From Flavobacterium flevense (GTDB taxonomy: Bacteria; Bacteroidota; Bacteroidia; Flavobacteriales; Flavobacteriaceae): a stretch of 64,000 nucleotides of DNA. The notes beneath the pieces were generated by a model. The model saw only the letters and a program-made list of their open reading frames with translations. It did not search any database and had not been told where the DNA came from. The stretch lies in contig NZ_FRCC01000001.1 of assembly GCF_900142775.1 (NCBI RefSeq), forward strand, positions 667,045 to 731,044, read 5' to 3'. Below, piece by piece: positions 61,801-64,000 of this stretch; the first letter of the stretch is position 1, and the number at the start of each line of letters is the position of its first letter. The translations under genes and the position numbers were made by a program.

Positions 61801-64000
61801 TACAAATTACTTATACGCAAAATTGCCCAGACACTGATGGTGACGGATTAATTAACTCGTTAGATTTAGATTCAGATAACGATACTTGTAGTGATTCAAA
61901 TGAATACTACAACTCATCAACTGCAGATGGAAACGATGGTGGTGTTTATGGTACAGGTACACCTACAGTTGATGCTAATGGTCAGGTTACTACGGCATCA
62001 TATACAGGAACTTACACTAATGCAATTACTGCAACTAAGCTAAATATAACAAGCCAACCTTCGAATGTTAGTGCTACTATTGGAAATACTGTTACTTTCA
62101 CAACAGGAGCTACCGGAGTAAATACTACAACATTTAGTAGTGGAACTCCAAATTATACCATTCCACCTGCCATTAATACAAACGCTGGTTTAGTTTATCA
62201 ATGGCAAATAAGTACAGATAATGGCACTACTTGGTCAAACATTTCAAATGGAGGTCAATTTAGTAACGTAACTACAGCTATTTTAACTGTAAGTAATGTT
62301 GTTATTGGTCAAAACGGGAATTTATTCAGAGCACTAATCACTCATAATAACAGTATTTGTCCAATAAATTCCAATTCAGCACAACTAACCGTAACTGATC
62401 CTTGTTTAATTTCTGCTACAAATCCAGATACAGATAGTGATGGAATTAGTAATTATTGTGATAATGACGATGATAATGATGGGGTTTTAGATGCTTCCGA
62501 ATGTAACAACACTTACAATGACTTCGTAACTGCATTCGGCAGTGGAGAAGCGATAGCTATTCTTCCCTCACATTTCGGTTTGGCCTTAAATCAAAAAAAT
62601 CAAAATGTAACAAGAGATTTAAGTAATTTATATGGCTATCCTGCTAATTCTGGGGCAGTTATTATTTCAATTACCAATGCTTCGGTTCACCCAACAACAG
62701 ATGCTTGGTGGACTAAAAGCGGAGAAACTCCATCGGTATGGAATATTACTGGCTCTATGAGTGCGTTTATTGCTATGTCACACGATACACAATATTATGC
62801 AAATGATAGTAAAACAATACATATTTATGATGGAGCACCAGTAACTCCAGTTACCGCTACAGGAATGGTAAACCAAGTTCCGGTAGCTGGACAATGGAGT
62901 ACTTTAGAGAGTTCAAATCAAAAAACATTAAATAATCTTAATACAATTTCCTCTACTAATGAGTTTGGAAATTGGAGATTTGTAAATACAAACTTCGGTT
63001 CAAAATCGTTTGGTTTTTCAACAACAGTTAGTTTGGCAAACCCAACTTATGCGGTTAACATGTATTTGGAATGTGATATTGACATGGATGGTATTCCAAA
63101 TCGTGTTGATTTGGATTCAGATAACGATACTTGTTCAGATGCTAACGAATATTATAATTCTGCCAGTGCAGACGGAAATGACAATGGCGTTTATGGAGAA
63201 GGCACACCTACAGTTGATGCAAATGGTCAGGTTACTACGGCATCATATACAGGAACTTATACTAATGCAACTACTGCAACTCAGCTAAATATTGCTACAC
63301 AGCCTATAAATGTAACTCAAGAAGTTAGTCTTAATGCAGTCTTTACTCTTGATGCTGATGCAATCAGCACAACTACTTTTGCAACTGGAACTCCTAATTA
63401 TAGCATTCCGCCAGCAACAAATGTGGATGCAGGCTTAACTTATCAATGGCAGGAAAGCACAGATGGAGGAAACACATGGGCTAACATTTCAAATGGAGGT
63501 CAGTACAATGGTGCAACGACTAATACATTAACAGTTAGTAATATCACATTAGATCAAGATGAAAATCAATATCAGGTTATAGTTAGCCATTCTACTAATA
63601 TTTGTCCGATTATTTCAAATGCAGCTACTCTTAACATAACCACTTCTCCAAAGATACAAGTTACTAAAGACGGTAGCTTAGCTCTGGGTGCGGATAATGT
63701 AGCTTCTGTGAATGATGTAATCACTTATTCATTCGTGGTGACTAATACCGGAAACGTAACTTTAACCAATGTAAATATTGATGATGCCTTATTAGGTTTG
63801 AATGATATCGTGGTGACTCCAAGTACGTTGACTCCGGGGCAGACAGGAACAGCTTCTGTGACTTACATTATTACACAAGCAGATATTGATGCCGGACAGG
63901 TAGATAACTTAGCTGTTGTAACTGGAACTCCGCCAAGCGGACCAAATGTTACCGACCAATCAACTGATCCAACACTATGTCCAACCTGTACTCCTGTTGA
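58845..64000 (+). CDS. Giant secreted repeat protein, probable adhesin (3' end outside window)
   Basis: The frame is open from ATG to the window edge (1718 codons). A polar N-terminal extension precedes a signal peptide (LKLIITFLLLSSLTGFSQ, about 21-38). Residues 40-770 contain five copies of a D-x-C-G motif (IDQCGNT, SDFCGR, IDACGLT, TDACGRT, VDQCGRT at about 126, 239, 347, 476, 671). Aspartate-rich TSP3-like calcium-binding repeats occur at about 773, 994, 1193 and 1410, a jelly-roll-like domain at about 807-992, and a DUF11 domain from about 1602. A type IX sorting signal would lie beyond the window. Confidence 0.88.
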   Translation, partial: MKYKTTITEISERDLIGNLRLKLIITFLLLSSLTGFSQCTDNTVRPGDGFTLQGWNPTCNGGTDGFINIAGITSSSGTSPNANRSYSARILTAVGGGLHPSYPTPFPIPAGSTFQIPNLPLGTYVVDIIDQCGNTSADKTVTLGQPALPEFKHIGSTIVNRVTRNGVCGDTYIIDTRFGRNATGQILNFYFTNSLGATFTPVNNTLATVRTFDTFYYEDNRLFEVPFAFFAGGPITIHIASDFCGRPESTFVIPFPPTVPTVTTAGILSYTVQSTVNPCIQGYAINRTLRYGTAPYTATIIDTNNPTATALDIDGNPLTFNYPADQLWQNPFTTFTGLQYDVPYLITYIDACGLTISETINIPTPANATASQSVCPGTGSFSPFIDDVGMIFINLPANQLKTYPLTFTINSGPVNWVSTLGETTVTAPLTYPQVYTFNSLPANGLHLGSNINILDPLSDSGTVRPKQFGAGTYNITYTDACGRTNTFNATIAGPGASCLSNSTTNVVISRCAYTNGNADITHTISPSDRDTRSLYRINADGSETLISTLTVYNPNPLKFTNVPVGTYKIRFGGVTTAGKINYPGIGGVDGIPRIAGTNYIYEETVIISPLEELSFASLAACSGTVTGVGVGGQAPYQYTLLNEAGTTIVQGKQVSGTFNGLVIGTTYTMQVVDQCGRTFNQKIVINNLTTPTISTVVQATCASANNSITLTNLPSGTWTLTDSYNGTVTNGTGTSYTFNNLPAGSHTFTLSNALGCTAPATSTVTIVSFLLSGIDTDNDGLDNNCDLDDDNDGITDIIECGYCTSSSNLFENGSFELPLGLSFPTGPTAGTYWNRTVNQSTVPGWQTTATDGMIEFWRSNTAFAPYYLANEGTQMVELNANEISTLYQTFCVPSGGGVLTWSVKHRGRGDDGGTNTTTPDVAEVRIGTSLTDYTVLAVMSDTNQAWGSYSGTISIPSGNPGTYFIMFSSVSAAGGDKTIGNLLDNVQITYTQNCPDTDGDGLINSLDLDSDNDTCSDSNEYYNSSTADGNDGGVYGTGTPTVDANGQVTTASYTGTYTNAITATKLNITSQPSNVSATIGNTVTFTTGATGVNTTTFSSGTPNYTIPPAINTNAGLVYQWQISTDNGTTWSNISNGGQFSNVTTAILTVSNVVIGQNGNLFRALITHNNSICPINSNSAQLTVTDPCLISATNPDTDSDGISNYCDNDDDNDGVLDASECNNTYNDFVTAFGSGEAIAILPSHFGLALNQKNQNVTRDLSNLYGYPANSGAVIISITNASVHPTTDAWWTKSGETPSVWNITGSMSAFIAMSHDTQYYANDSKTIHIYDGAPVTPVTATGMVNQVPVAGQWSTLESSNQKTLNNLNTISSTNEFGNWRFVNTNFGSKSFGFSTTVSLANPTYAVNMYLECDIDMDGIPNRVDLDSDNDTCSDANEYYNSASADGNDNGVYGEGTPTVDANGQVTTASYTGTYTNATTATQLNIATQPINVTQEVSLNAVFTLDADAISTTTFATGTPNYSIPPATNVDAGLTYQWQESTDGGNTWANISNGGQYNGATTNTLTVSNITLDQDENQYQVIVSHSTNICPIISNAATLNITTSPKIQVTKDGSLALGADNVASVNDVITYSFVVTNTGNVTLTNVNIDDALLGLNDIVVTPSTLTPGQTGTASVTYIITQADIDAGQVDNLAVVTGTPPSGPNVTDQSTDPTLCPTCTPV
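61829..62400 (+). repeat. Internal duplication in the giant protein gene, unit 1
   Basis: This segment (TSP3-like LDLDSDNDTCSDSNEYYN, then a domain with YQWQ-STD-G-TW-NISNGGQ) recurs 1245 bases downstream. The best-conserved stretch, from 61961, differs at only four of about 87 bases. Confidence 0.85.
63074..63645 (+). repeat. Internal duplication in the giant protein gene, unit 2
   Basis: This is the second copy of the 570-base segment, in the same frame (offset 1245 = 415 codons). The near-identical core starts at 63206, whereas the flanks have diverged to moderate protein similarity. Confidence 0.85.

Noticed and set aside
63010..63288. A 92-codon frame inside the giant gene in another frame
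   Set aside because: The translated product is low-complexity Gln/Leu/Met sequence, while the giant gene frame continues through it with coherent domains.
61829..63645. CRISPR-like or transposon-like repeats at the end of the window
   Set aside because: The repeats are in frame, 1245 bases apart and part of one long coding sequence; no spacer array or terminal inverted repeats exist.

Overview
The window is AT-rich chromosomal DNA from a gliding member of the Bacteroidota, most probably a Flavobacterium or close relative. Supporting signs are the gliding genes gldD and gldE, a TonB receptor/lipoprotein pair, a very large secreted repeat protein of the type IX-secretion kind, class I fructose bisphosphatase, and promoters with the Bacteroidota -7 box TAnnTTTG. 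About 20 such boxes can be placed. I saw no rRNA, tRNA, CRISPR array, complete insertion sequence or prophage.

Layout. 1-9.5 kb: an active/inactive M16 peptidase pair, then the minus-strand block mutY, ssb-gldE-gldD-EamA exporter, then HU, a 30-residue basic protein and ribonuclease G. 9.7-14 kb: accessory genes (small membrane protein, hipBA toxin-antitoxin, an MFS exporter divergent from an AraC regulator). 14-21 kb: a tightly overlapping operon (SpoIIM-like, two membrane proteins, DUF4350, MoxR ATPase, DUF58) divergent from an RDD protein, a recurrent but poorly understood membrane-associated MoxR system. 21-35.5 kb: tadA, a self-regulated Fic protein, dxs, a DUF3078 protein, dgt, a TonB receptor with partner lipoprotein, an S1/P1 nuclease, and lrp divergent from metE. 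35.5-42.5 kb: an RND efflux operon controlled by a TetR regulator through four matching operators; it also encodes an easily missed 37-residue membrane protein. 42.5-58 kb: an orphan antitoxin, the class Ia ribonucleotide reductase nrdB-nrdA, a four-gene operon (HupE/UreJ, dCMP deaminase, S41 protease, lipoprotein), fbp, lysC and a glycosyltransferase. 58.8 kb to the end: the first 1718 codons of a giant surface protein that runs off the window.

Two dispersed non-coding repeat families occur here, each in two copies (9.6/46.8 kb and 32.3/42.7 kb). In both families conserved outer arms enclose a hairpin whose sequence differs between copies while base pairing is kept, which points to selection or a mechanism acting on structure. 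One copy lies between nrdB and nrdA and creates a false N-terminal extension of nrdA.

Several starts were moved inward from the longest reading frame because the extension translates a promoter, an operator or a repeat (hipB, fic, acrA, nrdA) or sits upstream of a clear signal peptide or conserved N terminus (second M16, acrB, outer-membrane factor, dCMP deaminase). Products are assigned by recognising family motifs by eye. Promoter and operator calls are pattern-based and untested.
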